A stretch of 64,000 nt of DNA from Candidatus Enterococcus testudinis (GCF_002140915.1 NZ_NGKU01000001.1:250302-314301), one strand, 5' to 3'; positions 36,661 through 46,485 are shown, counted from the first letter of the stretch. Notes: a model not told the origin generated them from the letters alone. Translations and numbers: made by a program.

Positions 36661-37955
36661 TGATCAAACTATTGAAGGATGCCTTTAAAGTAAAAGATAT
36701 TAGATCAAGAATTTTGTTCACTGTGTTTATCTTGTTTGTCTTTCGTCTGGGAACCCACATTACTGTGCCAGGCGTAGACGCAAGCCGCTTGGCTACTATT
36801 GCTGATTTGCCATTTTTAAATATGTTGAATCTAGTCAGTGGTGGCGCTATGCAACAATTTTCGATATTCTCAATGGGGGTTTCCCCATACATCACTGCAT
36901 CGATTGTTATACAATTGCTGCAAATGGATATCGTACCAAAATTTGTTGAATGGTCAAAACAAGGGGAAGTCGGTCGTAAGAAATTAAATCAAGCAACCCG
37001 TTATTTGACATTAGTATTGGCCTTTGTCCAATCAATGACTTTAACAGCTGGTTTTAACTATTACACACAACTTGGCTTCGTAAACAATCCAAACGTTGCT
37101 ACGTTTATCGTTATTGGTTTGATCCTGACAGCAGGCACGATGTTAGTGACTTGGTTAGGCGAACAAATCACAGAACGTGGTATTGGTAATGGTGTGTCGA
37201 TGGTCATCTTTGCAGGGATCATTTCACGCTTACCGGCCAGCATCAAAGAATTGATCGAAGATTATTTCATCAATGTGGAAAAATCAGACATTTGGCTCAA
37301 CGCCGTTTTTATGCTGATTCTTGTTGTAGCTGTATTGCTCGTAATTACGTTCGTAACTTACGTGCAACAAGCAGAACGTAAGATTCCGATCCAATATACC
37401 AAACGGGTAGCAGGTGCACCTACAAGCAGTTACCTTCCATTGAAAGTAAATGCAGCCGGTGTGATCCCAGTTATCTTTGCCAGCTCTTTGATCACGACGC
37501 CAAATGCGATCATTCAAGCATTAGGCAGTTCGTACAAAGGTGAAACGTGGTATGACATTGTACAAATGATTTTTAGTTATAACACCGTACCGGGTGCTAT
37601 CGTATACACGGTCTTGATCGTCGCATTTACGTTCTTCTACGCATTTGTTCAAGTCAACCCTGAGAAATTAGCGGAAAACTTGCAAAAACAAGGAAGTTAT
37701 ATTCCAAGTGTGCGTCCTGGTAAAGGAACAGAAGAATATGTATCGCGTTTGTTAATGCGATTAAGTACTGTCGGTTCAGTGTTCTTAGGCTTGGTTGCAT
37801 TGCTGCCAATCATTGCACAAATGGTTTGGAACTTACCGCAATCAATCGGGTTAGGTGGAACAAGTTTATTGATCGTTATTGGTGTGGCGCTGGATACTGC
37901 CAAGCAGTTAGAAGGACTTATGCTGAAACGTAAATATACTGGTTTTATCAATTAA
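36660..37955 (+). CDS. secY: Protein translocase subunit SecY
   Basis: Channel subunit of the Sec translocon, 431 residues with ten membrane segments. The family motifs GTHITVPGVDA, the plug region after TM1, SMGVSPYITASIVIQLLQ (TM2), and the cytoplasmic C4/C5 loops with the ribosome-binding arginines (RKIPIQYTKR) are present. The ATG overlaps the rplO stop (TAATG), so it is translationally coupled to rplO. Confidence 0.97.
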   Translation: MIKLLKDAFKVKDIRSRILFTVFILFVFRLGTHITVPGVDASRLATIADLPFLNMLNLVSGGAMQQFSIFSMGVSPYITASIVIQLLQMDIVPKFVEWSKQGEVGRKKLNQATRYLTLVLAFVQSMTLTAGFNYYTQLGFVNNPNVATFIVIGLILTAGTMLVTWLGEQITERGIGNGVSMVIFAGIISRLPASIKELIEDYFINVEKSDIWLNAVFMLILVVAVLLVITFVTYVQQAERKIPIQYTKRVAGAPTSSYLPLKVNAAGVIPVIFASSLITTPNAIIQALGSSYKGETWYDIVQMIFSYNTVPGAIVYTVLIVAFTFFYAFVQVNPEKLAENLQKQGSYIPSVRPGKGTEEYVSRLLMRLSTVGSVFLGLVALLPIIAQMVWNLPQSIGLGGTSLLIVIGVALDTAKQLEGLMLKRKYTGFIN

Positions 37956-37965
37956 AGTGTTTGAG

Positions 37966-37987
37966 GTGTTGAGGTCTTCCTCAACAC
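37966..37987 (+). repeat. Perfect hairpin between secY and adk
   Basis: GTGTTGAGG and CCTCAACAC form a 9-bp stem with loop TCTT and no T-run. It probably acts on mRNA processing or stability inside the operon. Confidence 0.6.
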
Positions 37988-38015
37988 TATTCAAAAACTT
38001 ACAGGAGGAATTAGA

Positions 38016-38660
38016 ATGAACCTCATTTTAATGGGATTACCTGGTGCCGGAAAAGGTACTCAGGCAGAACGTATCGTTGCGAAGTACGCTCTTCCTCATA
38101 TTTCAACAGGCGATATGTTTCGGGCTGCTATGGCGAACGAAACAGAACTAGGCCTTAAAGCAAAATCATACATGGACCAAGGTGCATTGGTTCCTGATGA
38201 GGTCACCAACGGCATCGTCAAAGAACGCTTGGCAGAACCTGATACTGAGAAAGGCTTCTTATTAGATGGCTTTCCTCGGACGTTAGATCAAGCCAAAGCA
38301 TTGGATGAGATGTTGCAAGACCTTAACAAGAAAATCGATGCAGTGATTGATATCCATGTTCCTGAAGAAGTTCTTGTAGAACGTTTAGCCGGCCGCTTCA
38401 TGTGCCGCAATTGTGGGGCAACTTATCATAAATTGTTCAATCCGCCAAAAGAGGAAGGAACTTGTGATCGTTGTGGAAGTCATGACTTCTATCAGCGTGA
38501 AGATGATAAGCCTGAGACGGTCAAAAATCGTCTAGCTGTCAATATTGAAAGCAGTCAACCAATCTTGTCTTATTACAAAGACCAAGGGTTATTGCAATCA
38601 ATCGATGGGGATCGCGACATCGATGCTGTCTTCGAAGATGTTCAACACATCATTGACTAA
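38016..38660 (+). CDS. adk: Adenylate kinase, zinc-LID type
   Basis: Converts AMP plus ATP to two ADP. It has 214 residues: P-loop [15 protein letters not shown]-binding [20 protein letters not shown], and a LID with CRNCGATYH and CDRCGSHDF, a four-cysteine zinc site as in Gram-positive Adk. RBS ACAGGAGGAA precedes ATG 38016, 61 nt after secY. Confidence 0.97.
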   Translation: MNLILMGLPGAGKGTQAERIVAKYALPHISTGDMFRAAMANETELGLKAKSYMDQGALVPDEVTNGIVKERLAEPDTEKGFLLDGFPRTLDQAKALDEMLQDLNKKIDAVIDIHVPEEVLVERLAGRFMCRNCGATYHKLFNPPKEEGTCDRCGSHDFYQREDDKPETVKNRLAVNIESSQPILSYYKDQGLLQSIDGDRDIDAVFEDVQHIID

Positions 38661-38702
38661 TCATAGATTGCCCGAGACCAACTTGCAGCTTAAAACTTTC
38701 TC

Positions 38703-38731
38703 TTGAAACCTTTGACAGGGTATGGTAGAAT
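38703..38731 (+). promoter_or_regulatory. Internal promoter upstream of infA
   Basis: TTGAAA (38703-38708), 17 nt, TAGAAT (38726-38731) with an extended TGG. It would drive infA-rpmJ-rpsM-rpsK-rpoA-rplQ separately from the upstream operon. Confidence 0.7.
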
Positions 38732-38787
38732 ATATCAGTCCGACTTCTACCTTTTTTGTAGGGTGGGAGCATAGTTTGAGAATATCA

Positions 38788-38813
38788 GGTGGGAACCGCG
38801 TTTCCGCCATTTT
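38788..38813 (+). promoter_or_regulatory. infA leader hairpin with T-box-like sequence
   Basis: GGTGGGAA (38788-38795) and TTTCCGCC (38801-38808) form an 8-bp stem, with wobbles, around CCGCG, followed by ATTTT. It may be an attenuator. Its sequence looks like a scrambled T-box antiterminator motif, but the leader is too short for a T-box. Confidence 0.5.
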
Positions 38814-38850
38814 ATCGTGTGAAAATCACAAGTACAAGGAGGTACTGTGC

Positions 38851-39069
38851 GTGGCAAAAGAAGATATGATTGAAGTCGAAGGTACAGTCGTCGAAACTTT
38901 GCCGAATGCAATGTTTAAAGTAGAATTGGAAAACGGACACCAAGTTCTAGCGACCGTTTCTGGCAAAATCCGGATGCACTACATTCGTATATTACCAGGA
39001 GACAAAGTAACGGTTGAATTATCACCGTATGATCTGAACCGTGGCCGCATTACTTATCGCTTTAAATAA
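38851..39069 (+). CDS. infA: Translation initiation factor IF-1
   Basis: 72 residues, OB-fold, binds the 30S A site. I chose GTG 38851 with AAGGAGGTAC before it, giving [21 protein letters not shown], the universal start; the frame is open to 38722 but that part is leader. The gene stands between adk and rpmJ; map is not in between. Confidence 0.96.
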   Translation: MAKEDMIEVEGTVVETLPNAMFKVELENGHQVLATVSGKIRMHYIRILPGDKVTVELSPYDLNRGRITYRFK

Positions 39070-39101
39070 TTGTACTCCGTAAAACCACAGGAGGTATTAT
39101 C

Positions 39102-39218
39102 ATGAAAGTAAGACCATCAGTAAAACCAATGTGCGAACATTGTAAAGTAATTCGTCGTAAAGGGCGCGTTATGGTGATTTGCCCAGCAAATCCAAAACAT
39201 AAACAACGTCAAGGATAA
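39102..39218 (+). CDS. rpmJ: 50S ribosomal protein L36, zinc type
   Basis: 38 residues: [19 protein letters not shown] then [20 protein letters not shown]. The zinc ligands are Cys-11, Cys-14, Cys-27 and His-33, so this is the zinc-binding form. RBS CAGGAGGT precedes ATG 39102. Confidence 0.96.
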   Translation: MKVRPSVKPMCEHCKVIRRKGRVMVICPANPKHKQRQG

Positions 39219-39235
39219 TTGGAGGTGTAACAAAT

Positions 39236-39601
39236 ATGGCTCGTATTGCAGGAGTAGATATTCCTCGTGATAAACGTGTGGTCGTTTCACTTACTTATAT
39301 CTATGGTATTGGTAACACGACTGCAAAACAAATTTTAGCAGACGCAGGTGTTTCTGAAGAAGTTCGCGTTCGCGATTTAACGAATGAACAAACAGATGCT
39401 ATCCGTGCGGAAATCGATAAATTAAAAGTTGAAGGTGACTTACGTCGCGAAGTGAACTTGAACATCAAACGCTTGATGGAAATTGGTTCATACCGTGGGA
39501 TCCGTCATCGTCGTGGATTGCCAACTCGTGGACAAAACACGAAAAACAATGCACGTACTCGTAAAGGCCCGTCTAAAACAGTCGCAGGCAAGAAAAAATA
39601 A
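39236..39601 (+). CDS. rpsM: 30S ribosomal protein S13
   Basis: 121 residues, in the 30S head contacting P-site t[29 protein letters not shown] and the basic tail [20 protein letters not shown] are diagnostic. RBS TGGAGGTG, 17 nt after rpmJ. Confidence 0.97.
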   Translation: MARIAGVDIPRDKRVVVSLTYIYGIGNTTAKQILADAGVSEEVRVRDLTNEQTDAIRAEIDKLKVEGDLRREVNLNIKRLMEIGSYRGIRHRRGLPTRGQNTKNNARTRKGPSKTVAGKKK

Positions 39602-39628
39602 TTCCTAAGTGAAGGAGGTTAAAACTTC

Positions 39629-40018
39629 ATGGCAGCAAAAAAAGTGAGTCGTAAACGCCGTGTGAAAAAGAATATTGAAGCGGGTATTGCACATATTCAC
39701 TCAACATTCAATAATACAATCATTATGATCACTGATACTCATGGTAATGCATTAGCATGGTCATCAGCTGGTTCATTAGGTTTCAAAGGAAGCAAAAAAT
39801 CTACTCCTTTTGCCGCTCAAATGGCAGCAGAAACAGCTACCAAAGCAGCAATGGAACACGGATTAAGAACTGTAGAAGTAACAGTTAAAGGACCTGGTTC
39901 TGGACGTGAAGCAGCAATTCGTTCATTACAAGCAGCAGGTTTGGAAGTGAGTGCAATCCGTGACGTGACGCCAGTCCCTCATAATGGATGCCGCCCTCCA
40001 AAACGCCGTCGTGTTTAA
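39629..40018 (+). CDS. rpsK: 30S ribosomal protein S11
   Basis: 129 residues, on the 30S platform. It has the typical [16 protein letters not shown], the GRE-type [14 protein letters not shown] and the end [29 protein letters not shown]. Confidence 0.97.
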   Translation: MAAKKVSRKRRVKKNIEAGIAHIHSTFNNTIIMITDTHGNALAWSSAGSLGFKGSKKSTPFAAQMAAETATKAAMEHGLRTVEVTVKGPGSGREAAIRSLQAAGLEVSAIRDVTPVPHNGCRPPKRRRV

Positions 40019-40097
40019 TGAGTGCTGCTCATTTTGAGTGTAACAAAAACGTCATTGAACAAGACACTTTTCGTTTTGAAAGGGGTAAAAGATAAGA

Positions 40098-41036
40098 ATG
40101 ATTGAATTCGAAAAACCAAGAATCGCAAAGATTGATGAAGACAAAGATTATGGCAAGTTCATCGTTGAACCTCTAGAAAGAGGCTACGGAACTACACTAG
40201 GAAATTCCCTACGTCGTATTTTATTATCTTCTTTACCTGGTGCGGCAATCACCAATATTCAAATCGATGGAGTTTTACACGAATTCTCTACTGTTAAGGG
40301 CGTTCGGGAAGACGTTGCTCAAATCATCTTGAATATTAAAGGTCTTGCATTGAAAATGTACGGGGACGAAGAAAAAACCCTGGAAATCGATATTTCTGGA
40401 CCTGCTACGGTAACTGCTGGCGATATCATCGTTGACAGCGACGTAGAAATCCTTAACAAAGATATGTATATTTGTACCGTTTCTGAAGGTGCCAACTTCC
40501 ATGCTCGCCTAACAGTGAAACCTGGTCGTGGTTACGTTCAAGCAGACGAAAACAAAAAAGAAGATATGCCAATCGGTGTTCTTCCTGTTGATTCTATCTA
40601 TACGCCAGTACGCCGTGTCAACTACCAAGTAGAAAATACACGTGTTGGTCGTCGTGATGATTTCGACAAATTAACGATGGAAATTTGGACTGATGGCTCA
40701 ATCGAACCATTAGAAGCAATGAGTCTATCTGCAAAAATCATGACCGAACATTTAGACATCTTTGTCAACCTAACAGATGAAGCGAAAAACGCTGAAATCA
40801 TGGTAGAAAAAGAAGAAACACAAAAAGAAAAAATGTTGGAAATGACAATTGAAGAATTAGATTTATCTGTTCGTTCATATAACTGTCTAAAACGTGCAGG
40901 AATCAATACTGTACAAGAATTGACTAACAAATCTGAACCAGAAATGATCAAAGTAAGAAACTTAGGCCGTAAATCTCTTGAAGAGGTCAAAGTGAAATTA
41001 CATGATTTAGGTTTAGGATTACGTAAAGACGATTAA
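40098..41036 (+). CDS. rpoA: RNA polymerase alpha subunit
   Basis: 312 residues. The N-terminal dimerisation domain includes [22 protein letters not shown] (about 29-50). After a linker ([14 protein letters not shown]) comes the C-terminal domain with the DNA- and activator-contacting helix [18 protein letters not shown] and [22 protein letters not shown] precedes ATG 40098. It is translated from the infA-rplQ transcript. Confidence 0.97.
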   Translation: MIEFEKPRIAKIDEDKDYGKFIVEPLERGYGTTLGNSLRRILLSSLPGAAITNIQIDGVLHEFSTVKGVREDVAQIILNIKGLALKMYGDEEKTLEIDISGPATVTAGDIIVDSDVEILNKDMYICTVSEGANFHARLTVKPGRGYVQADENKKEDMPIGVLPVDSIYTPVRRVNYQVENTRVGRRDDFDKLTMEIWTDGSIEPLEAMSLSAKIMTEHLDIFVNLTDEAKNAEIMVEKEETQKEKMLEMTIEELDLSVRSYNCLKRAGINTVQELTNKSEPEMIKVRNLGRKSLEEVKVKLHDLGLGLRKDD

Positions 41037-41056
41037 ACCGTTTTCGACTGCGTTAG

Positions 41057-41075
41057 TTCGGTTCGTTCAACCGAA
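41057..41075 (+). repeat. Hairpin between rpoA and rplQ
   Basis: TTCGGTT and AACCGAA form a 7-bp stem with a 5-nt loop and no T-run. Confidence 0.5.
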
Positions 41076-41107
41076 ACAACATTTCGAAAGTGAAGGAGGG
41101 AAACCAC

Positions 41108-41488
41108 GTGAGTTATCGTAAACTAGGACGCACATCTAGCCAACGTAAAGCGATGTTGCGTGATTTGACAACTGATTTATTCATTAACGAACGTATCGTT
41201 ACGACTGAAGCGCGTGCGAAAGAAGTTCGTTCAACTGCAGAAAAAATGATCACTTTAGGTAAACGTGGTGATTTGCATGCACGTCGTCAAGCAGCAGCAT
41301 TCGTACGTAATGAAGTTGCAAGCGTTCGTGAAGAAAACGAAGAAGTAGTTATTGAATCAGCTTTGCAAAAACTATTCAATGATATTGCACCTCGTTACAC
41401 AGATCGCCAAGGCGGATACACACGCATCTTGAAAACAGAACCAAGACGCGGAGATTCTGCACCAATGGTTATCCTAGAACTTGTTTAA
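41108..41488 (+). CDS. rplQ: 50S ribosomal protein L17
   Basis: 126 residues. GTG 41108 follows GAAGGAGGG, giving [19 protein letters not shown], the standard start; the frame extends to 41090 without an RBS. It is the last gene of the ribosomal cluster. rplM-rpsI, which follow truA in Bacillus, are not here. Confidence 0.97.
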   Translation: MSYRKLGRTSSQRKAMLRDLTTDLFINERIVTTEARAKEVRSTAEKMITLGKRGDLHARRQAAAFVRNEVASVREENEEVVIESALQKLFNDIAPRYTDRQGGYTRILKTEPRRGDSAPMVILELV

Positions 41489-41754
41489 AATCACACTTAT
41501 CATCACTTTATAGATGTTTATTAAGAGTGTTATGATGTTGGAAGATCTCTTCCGAGTCTAGCTCAGCGCATACACCTCGATTTATCGGGGTGTACGCACT
41601 CATCATAAAGTGCTTTTTTTTTACTTTCGATTATCTGTCTTGACAGGTCATGGCAAGTGAAAAAGAAGTGTCGGGAAATCAATGAGAATGATTGAAAAGC
41701 AGCCTCTTTTTTGGTAGTGTTAGAAAGAATCAATCGGAATTGAAGGAGTCTATT
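41489..41754 (+). other. Intergenic region between rplQ and ecfA1
   Basis: Holds two hairpins with a terminator, and upstream of ecfA1 a possible promoter TTGAAA (41692-41697), 17 nt, TAGTGT (41715-41720) with extended TGG. A TTGACA at 41640-41645 has no matching -10. No gene is visible. Confidence 0.5.
41566..41622 (+). terminator. Double hairpin terminator after rplQ
   Basis: A long stem (GCG, then TACACCTCGAT against ATCGGGGTGTA and CGC, 41566-41597) is followed at once by GCACT/AGTGC (41596-41613) and a run of T. The two share bases, so they form alternately or in sequence. Confidence 0.8.
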
Positions 41755-42591
41755 ATGAAGCCAATCATTGAGTTACAAGAGATTACAGTGCGTTACAATG
41801 AAGAAGAACTGGCTGCCTTGAATAAGGTATCCTTCTCCATCAACCAAGGGGAATGGGTGGCTTTGATCGGTCACAACGGTTCAGGTAAGTCTACGCTAGC
41901 CAAAACGATCAATGGGCTGATTTTGCCGCAAGAAGGATCTGTTACGGTAGGAGATATGCCGTTAGATGAAGCCAATATTTGGCAGATTCGTAAGATGGTA
42001 GGTATGGTCTTCCAAAATCCAGACAATCAATTTGTTGGTTCGACGGTTGAAGACGATGTTGCTTTCGGTTTGGAAAATCAAGGGATCCCTCGGGAAGAGA
42101 TGCTGATCCGTGTCAAAGATGCTTTAGAGCAAGTGCGCATGAGCGAATTTTCGACCCGTGAGCCTGCGCGTTTATCAGGAGGTCAAAAGCAGCGTGTGGC
42201 TATTGCTGGCGTGGTCGCTTTGCGCCCAGATATCATTATCTTAGATGAAGCAACCAGTATGCTTGATCCAGAAGGTCGGGAAGAAGTGATTTCCACCATC
42301 AAAAAAATCAAAGAACAAAATAATTTAACGGTATTGTCTATTACCCACGATATCGATGAAGCCGCAAATGCCAATCGTGTTTTAGTGATGCGCGAAGGTG
42401 AATTGGTACGAGAGGGTACACCAGCAGAAATTTTCTCGGCAGGTCCTGAACTGATTGGTTTGGGTTTAGATTTGCCATTTCCCGAAAAATTAAAAGCAGC
42501 ATTGGCGCAACGGGGAATCGATGTGCCTAAAGAATATTTGACTGAAGAAGGGATGGTGGATTGGTTATGGACATCCGTTTTGAACAAGTAG
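41755..42591 (+). CDS. ecfA1: ECF transporter ATPase EcfA1
   Basis: ATPase of the energy-coupling factor module that powers many vitamin S-components. It has 278 residues: Walker [11 protein letters not shown]-loop [21 protein letters not shown], signature LSGGQKQR, Walker [13 protein letters not shown]. The frame opens earlier, but ATG 41755 with GAAGGAG is the normal start. It overlaps ecfA2. The S-component at 26.6 kb is a likely client. Confidence 0.95.
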   Translation: MKPIIELQEITVRYNEEELAALNKVSFSINQGEWVALIGHNGSGKSTLAKTINGLILPQEGSVTVGDMPLDEANIWQIRKMVGMVFQNPDNQFVGSTVEDDVAFGLENQGIPREEMLIRVKDALEQVRMSEFSTREPARLSGGQKQRVAIAGVVALRPDIIILDEATSMLDPEGREEVISTIKKIKEQNNLTVLSITHDIDEAANANRVLVMREGELVREGTPAEIFSAGPELIGLGLDLPFPEKLKAALAQRGIDVPKEYLTEEGMVDWLWTSVLNK

Positions 42592-43433
42592 GATTCACGT
42601 ATCAACCGCATTCGCCTTTTGAACAACGGGTTTTGTTTGATATTGACTTAGCCATTAAGGAAGGGTCTTATACGGCGCTGGTAGGTCATACAGGCAGTGG
42701 AAAATCGACCTTGCTACAACATTTGAATGCATTGCTGAAACCGACGAGTGGGCGTGTGACGATCGGTGAGCGTGTGATCAATCCAGATACGGACAACAAA
42801 AACCTCAAGCCTTTACGCAAAAAGGTAGGCATCGTCTTCCAATTTCCAGAATCACAGTTGTTTGAAGAAACGGTTGCCCGTGATATTGCTTTTGGCCCTA
42901 AGAATTTTGGGGTGACAGAGGAAGCAGCACAAGTCTTAGCCAAAGAATATATTCAATTAGTCGGTTTAGACGAAAGCTTTCTTGAACGGTCGCCATTTGA
43001 CTTATCAGGTGGCCAAATGCGCCGTGTGGCAATTGCAGGGGTCTTAGCGATGGAACCAGAGGTGTTGGTATTAGATGAGCCTACCGCTGGGTTAGATCCG
43101 CAAGGGCGCAAAGAAATGATGGAGATGTTCGAACGTCTTCACAATGAAAAGAATATGACGATTATTCTGGTGACCCATTTAATGGATGATGTTGCCAACT
43201 ATGCAGATTATGTCTATGTATTGGAAAAAGGTCGTATCGTCAAAGAAGGCGAACCAAGCAGCGTCTTTCAGGATATCCGCTGGCTAGAAGCAAAGCAATT
43301 AGGGGTACCTACTGCTACTGCTTTTGCGGAACGTTTGCAAGCCAAAGGGGTTTTATTCGATCGTTTGCCATTGACTGCTGATGCGTTGGCCGATGTATTG
43401 GTAGAAATGGGGGGTGCGGCTGATGATGAATAA
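42567..43433 (+). CDS. ecfA2: ECF transporter ATPase EcfA2
   Basis: Partner ATPase, 288 residues: [57 protein letters not shown]. It starts at ATG 42567 ([13 protein letters not shown]), 25 nt inside ecfA1; a TTG at 42561 is possible. EcfA1 and EcfA2 form a heterodimer with EcfT. Confidence 0.95.
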   Translation: MDIRFEQVGFTYQPHSPFEQRVLFDIDLAIKEGSYTALVGHTGSGKSTLLQHLNALLKPTSGRVTIGERVINPDTDNKNLKPLRKKVGIVFQFPESQLFEETVARDIAFGPKNFGVTEEAAQVLAKEYIQLVGLDESFLERSPFDLSGGQMRRVAIAGVLAMEPEVLVLDEPTAGLDPQGRKEMMEMFERLHNEKNMTIILVTHLMDDVANYADYVYVLEKGRIVKEGEPSSVFQDIRWLEAKQLGVPTATAFAERLQAKGVLFDRLPLTADALADVLVEMGGAADDE

Positions 43434-44220
43434 ACTGATTTTTGGCCGTTATATTCCTGGTGACTCACTGATTCACCGATTGGATCCCCGGGTCAAATTG
43501 ATTGCCAGTTTTTATTTTATTGCAATCATCTTTTTGGCCAATAACTGGCAGAGTTATTTATTAGCGGCAGTCTTTACCTTTTGTTGTATTTTGCTGTCAA
43601 AAATCGATTTTGGTTTCTTTGCCCGTGGGGTAAGACCCTTGCTATGGCTGATTTTGTTCACAGTGGCCTTGCAAATTCTGTTTACCACAGGCGGTACCGT
43701 TTATTGGTCATGGTGGATCTTCAATATCACTGAATATGGCTTGCAAAATGGCGTCTTCATTTTTTGCCGGTTTGTTTTGATCATCTTCATGTCGACATTG
43801 CTGACTTTGACTACACAGCCTTTGGAACTTTCTGATGCCATCGAATATATTTTGCGGCCTTTAAAAGCAGTCCGCTTTCCAGTGCATGAGATTTCTTTGA
43901 TGCTGTCGATCGCTTTGCGGTTTGTACCGACATTGATGGATGAAACAGAAAAAATCATGAATGCACAACGGGCCCGCGGCGTGGACTTTGGCGAAGGCGG
44001 CTTGCTGCAAAAAATGAAAGCGATCGTTCCTTTGCTGATTCCATTATTTGTCAGCAGCTTTAATCGCGCAGAAGATTTAGCCACAGCGATGGAGGCCAGA
44101 GGGTATCAAGGCGGCGAAGGTCGAACCAAATATCGGGTCTTGCATTGGCACCAACGAGATTCATTGGTAGTGGTTGTGTATGCCTGCTTTACGATTGCAT
44201 TGGTTTTCTTACGAGGATAA
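43423..44220 (+). CDS. ecfT: ECF transporter transmembrane component EcfT
   Basis: 265 residues, a membrane scaffold with about 5-6 segments followed by cytoplasmic coupling helices. The two diagnostic Ala-Arg-Gly motifs are in [13 protein letters not shown] and [16 protein letters not shown] codons at 43423 and 43426 follow GGGGGG; either is possible. It overlaps ecfA2 by 11 nt. A very long inverted repeat lies just after its stop. Confidence 0.93.
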   Translation: MMNKLIFGRYIPGDSLIHRLDPRVKLIASFYFIAIIFLANNWQSYLLAAVFTFCCILLSKIDFGFFARGVRPLLWLILFTVALQILFTTGGTVYWSWWIFNITEYGLQNGVFIFCRFVLIIFMSTLLTLTTQPLELSDAIEYILRPLKAVRFPVHEISLMLSIALRFVPTLMDETEKIMNAQRARGVDFGEGGLLQKMKAIVPLLIPLFVSSFNRAEDLATAMEARGYQGGEGRTKYRVLHWHQRDSLVVVVYACFTIALVFLRG

Positions 44221-44227
44221 AAATACA

Positions 44228-44348
44228 AAAGAACCGTGACTTAAGACAACATAGCAGTGTGCTGAGGATCAATATCGCCGAACCGATCGACTGTGTTCGG
44301 TTGGAAAAAGATTCTCAGCGCGCCTATGGGCCTAAGCAACGGTTCTTT
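44228..44348 (+). other. 121-nt nested inverted repeat between ecfT and truA (candidate structured RNA)
   Basis: Five paired blocks nest inside one another: AAAGAACCGT/ACGGTTCTTT, CTTA/TAAG, CATAG/CTATG, GTGTGCTGAG/CTCAGCGCGC (10 bp with two wobbles) and the apical CCGAAC/GTTCGG. Outer arms are 44228-44243 and 44333-44348. U-rich ATTTTG follows, so it could terminate transcription, but it is much larger than a terminator and starts 8 nt after the ecfT stop. It fills the whole ecfT-truA gap, and I match it to no RNA family I know. A MITE-like insertion is another reading. Confidence 0.65.
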
Positions 44349-44372
44349 ATTTTGAAAGAATAGGTGAATAAC

Positions 44373-45119
44373 ATGGTACGATACAAAGCGACGATCGCTT
44401 ATGATGGCACCAACTTCCAAGGGTTTCAACGACAGCCCAATGGACGAACTGTGCAAGAGGAAATAGAAAAAACACTGACGCGCATGAATGATGGGCGATC
44501 GATTCAGATTCACGGATCCGGTCGAACAGACGCGGGCGTCCATGCGCAAGGCCAAGTCATTCACTTTGACTTCCCCCAGACAAGACCTCTTGAAAAGATG
44601 CGCTTTGGTTTAGATACGCAAACACCCGAAGATATTGCGGTCAAAGATGTTGAAATCGTAGATGATTACTTCCACGCACGTTATCTGGTAACAGAAAAAA
44701 CGTATCAATTTCGAGTAGATATTGGCAAGCCCCGCAGTCCTTTTCGACGACACTATGCAAGTTATTTTCCCTATCCACTGGATTTAGAGAAAATCCAACA
44801 GGCATTGCCAGATTTATTAGGTACCCACGATTTTACCAGTTTCTGTGCCACCGGCAGTGCTGTGGAGGACAAAACCCGCACGATTTATGAGGCAACGATG
44901 GCCGTCAATCCAGCTGGGGATGAATTGGTATTTACGTTTCGTGGTGACGGATTTCTTTACAAGATGATTCGTATCATAGTGGGTACGTTGTTAAAAATCG
45001 GTAATGGGCGCATGCCAGCCGACAGCCTGCCTGGGATCATCGCACAAAAAGACCGCAATGCGGCGGGACCTACTGCCCACCCAGAAGGATTATATTTGTG
45101 GAAAGTTTCCTATGAATAA
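44373..45119 (+). CDS. truA: tRNA pseudouridine38-40 synthase TruA
   Basis: Modifies the anticodon arm of many tRNAs. It has 248 residues. The catalytic Asp lies in [11 protein letters not shown] (about residue 53), and [12 protein letters not shown] and [11 protein letters not shown] are family motifs. A GTG at 44364 is in frame, but AGGTGA at 44362-44367 is the RBS for ATG 44373 ([12 protein letters not shown]). It lies downstream of the 121-nt hairpin element. Confidence 0.95.
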   Translation: MVRYKATIAYDGTNFQGFQRQPNGRTVQEEIEKTLTRMNDGRSIQIHGSGRTDAGVHAQGQVIHFDFPQTRPLEKMRFGLDTQTPEDIAVKDVEIVDDYFHARYLVTEKTYQFRVDIGKPRSPFRRHYASYFPYPLDLEKIQQALPDLLGTHDFTSFCATGSAVEDKTRTIYEATMAVNPAGDELVFTFRGDGFLYKMIRIIVGTLLKIGNGRMPADSLPGIIAQKDRNAAGPTAHPEGLYLWKVSYE

Positions 45120-45127
45120 AGAAAGCG

Positions 45128-45167
45128 AAAAGCTGCAATGGGGTCATTTGCCCATTACAGCTTTTTG
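45128..45167. terminator. Bidirectional terminator between truA and the MFS gene
   Basis: AAAAGCTG, C, AATGGG and CCCATT, A, CAGCTTTTT form a long stem, with A-run and T-run ends usable both ways. Confidence 0.88.
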
Positions 45168-45171
45168 CATG

Positions 45172-46437
45172 TTAAACAGCTGATTTTGATATATCTGCAG
45201 TTTTTTTTGTTTTAATGGCTGTGTAAAAGGCAAAAGCACCCACGCTCATGGCCAGAACAACATACAACAGCCAGCTCCAAAAGGTCAACGAACGGTTCGC
45301 AATACCTAGGAAAACGACTTGACCAACTGGTCCACCTAACATAATGACCGTTGAGATAAATCCACTGACGAGGGCAAGATGTTCCGCTTCGATTTCTCTG
45401 ATGATATAGACGGACAGGCGAGGATTGATTTTGCCAATCAGATAGCCTACAACGAAGAGTGAGGCCACCAACAGCCAGCGATTGCCGATCATTAAGAAAT
45501 TCAATGCAACCAAAGCCATCGTTATTGTGGCATAGCCGATCAGTTGGATCAATCCGACGGTCTTAAACCAGTCATTTGTAAATAAAGAACCAGCAATCAT
45601 GCCGATTGAGGTAGCGATACCTGTCAATGCTACGGTGTTGCCGTAAGAGGCAAACCATAAGTGCGCCGCATCCAATAAATCTAAGTTCATTAACCCAGTC
45701 GTACTGGCTGCCAGTGAATTGACAAGTAGTGCGAATAATAGCACTTGTTTAAGGAAAGGGCCTGCTGTTATCAAACGAAATGCTTTAGCTGTATTCGGCA
45801 AAAAGCGTTTGTGCGAATCTAATAGTAGATTGGACTGTTCTGCAAAATAGCTTCGATGGCGAAAAATAACAATAGCAGCGAAGAAAAAAGTCAAGGCGTT
45901 GATTATACCGAACAAAGCAAATTGGTGATTCATCAAAACAATCGCCCAAGCACCGATACCTTGGAAAACAATCTGAACAGTTGTTTGACAGGCCATCTGA
46001 AAACCCATTGCTTGATCTAAAGATTCTACGGACACCAATTGTCTGATAAATGGTAATTGCAATCCGCCACTATAAGCGCCAAGACAATCCGACAGGATAT
46101 TGATCGCTAAGAGAATCAAAAATGTGAACAGGCTTGCAGGCAATTGGATCAGCCAAGCCAAGAGTAAAAACAATAGTCCTTGAAGCAATCGGCTAACCAG
46201 CATCCCGCGTACTTTATGGCGGGTGCGATCAGCTAGATGACCGGTAACGATTTGTAACAAGCTGGGCACAAGCATTGCCATTGAAGCCAATGATACAGCG
46301 AGGGTATTAAAGGGCAAAGTACTGGCATAAATCACAAAAACGATATTGAATAAGCTCATGCCGACTCCACTTAGAAGTGCCGCATTGACGAGGGCGCGAT
46401 ATCCTTTGTTTTGTAGGTAAACTTGCATAGCATCCAT
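45172..46437 (-). CDS. MFS transporter
   Basis: Twelve-helix major facilitator of 421 residues, probably an efflux pump. Motif A appears as GHLADRTRHKVRG after TM2. The N-terminal half resembles the MFS_3-like macrolide/antibiotic efflux branch, but no substrate can be assigned. ATG 46437 follows AAAGAGA. It is divergent from an Rgg-type regulator with a perfect palindrome between, so the pump is probably its target. Confidence 0.82.
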   Translation of the reverse strand: MDAMQVYLQNKGYRALVNAALLSGVGMSLFNIVFVIYASTLPFNTLAVSLASMAMLVPSLLQIVTGHLADRTRHKVRGMLVSRLLQGLLFLLLAWLIQLPASLFTFLILLAINILSDCLGAYSGGLQLPFIRQLVSVESLDQAMGFQMACQTTVQIVFQGIGAWAIVLMNHQFALFGIINALTFFFAAIVIFRHRSYFAEQSNLLLDSHKRFLPNTAKAFRLITAGPFLKQVLLFALLVNSLAASTTGLMNLDLLDAAHLWFASYGNTVALTGIATSIGMIAGSLFTNDWFKTVGLIQLIGYATITMALVALNFLMIGNRWLLVASLFVVGYLIGKINPRLSVYIIREIEAEHLALVSGFISTVIMLGGPVGQVVFLGIANRSLTFWSWLLYVVLAMSVGAFAFYTAIKTKKTADISKSAV

Positions 46438-46455
46438 CACATCTCTTTCTATTGG

Positions 46456-46485
46456 TTGTAAAGTTAGTATAGAGTCCTTTATACT
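46456..46485 (+). promoter_or_regulatory. Promoter of the Rgg-type gene
   Basis: TTGTAA (46456-46461), 18 nt, TATACT (46480-46485). On the minus strand TATACT (46466-46471) could serve the MFS gene. Confidence 0.5.

Noticed and set aside
38660-38850. A T-box riboswitch before infA.
   Set aside because: The antiterminator-like motif has two bases exchanged, no specifier stem fits in the space, and the downstream genes are not T-box targets.
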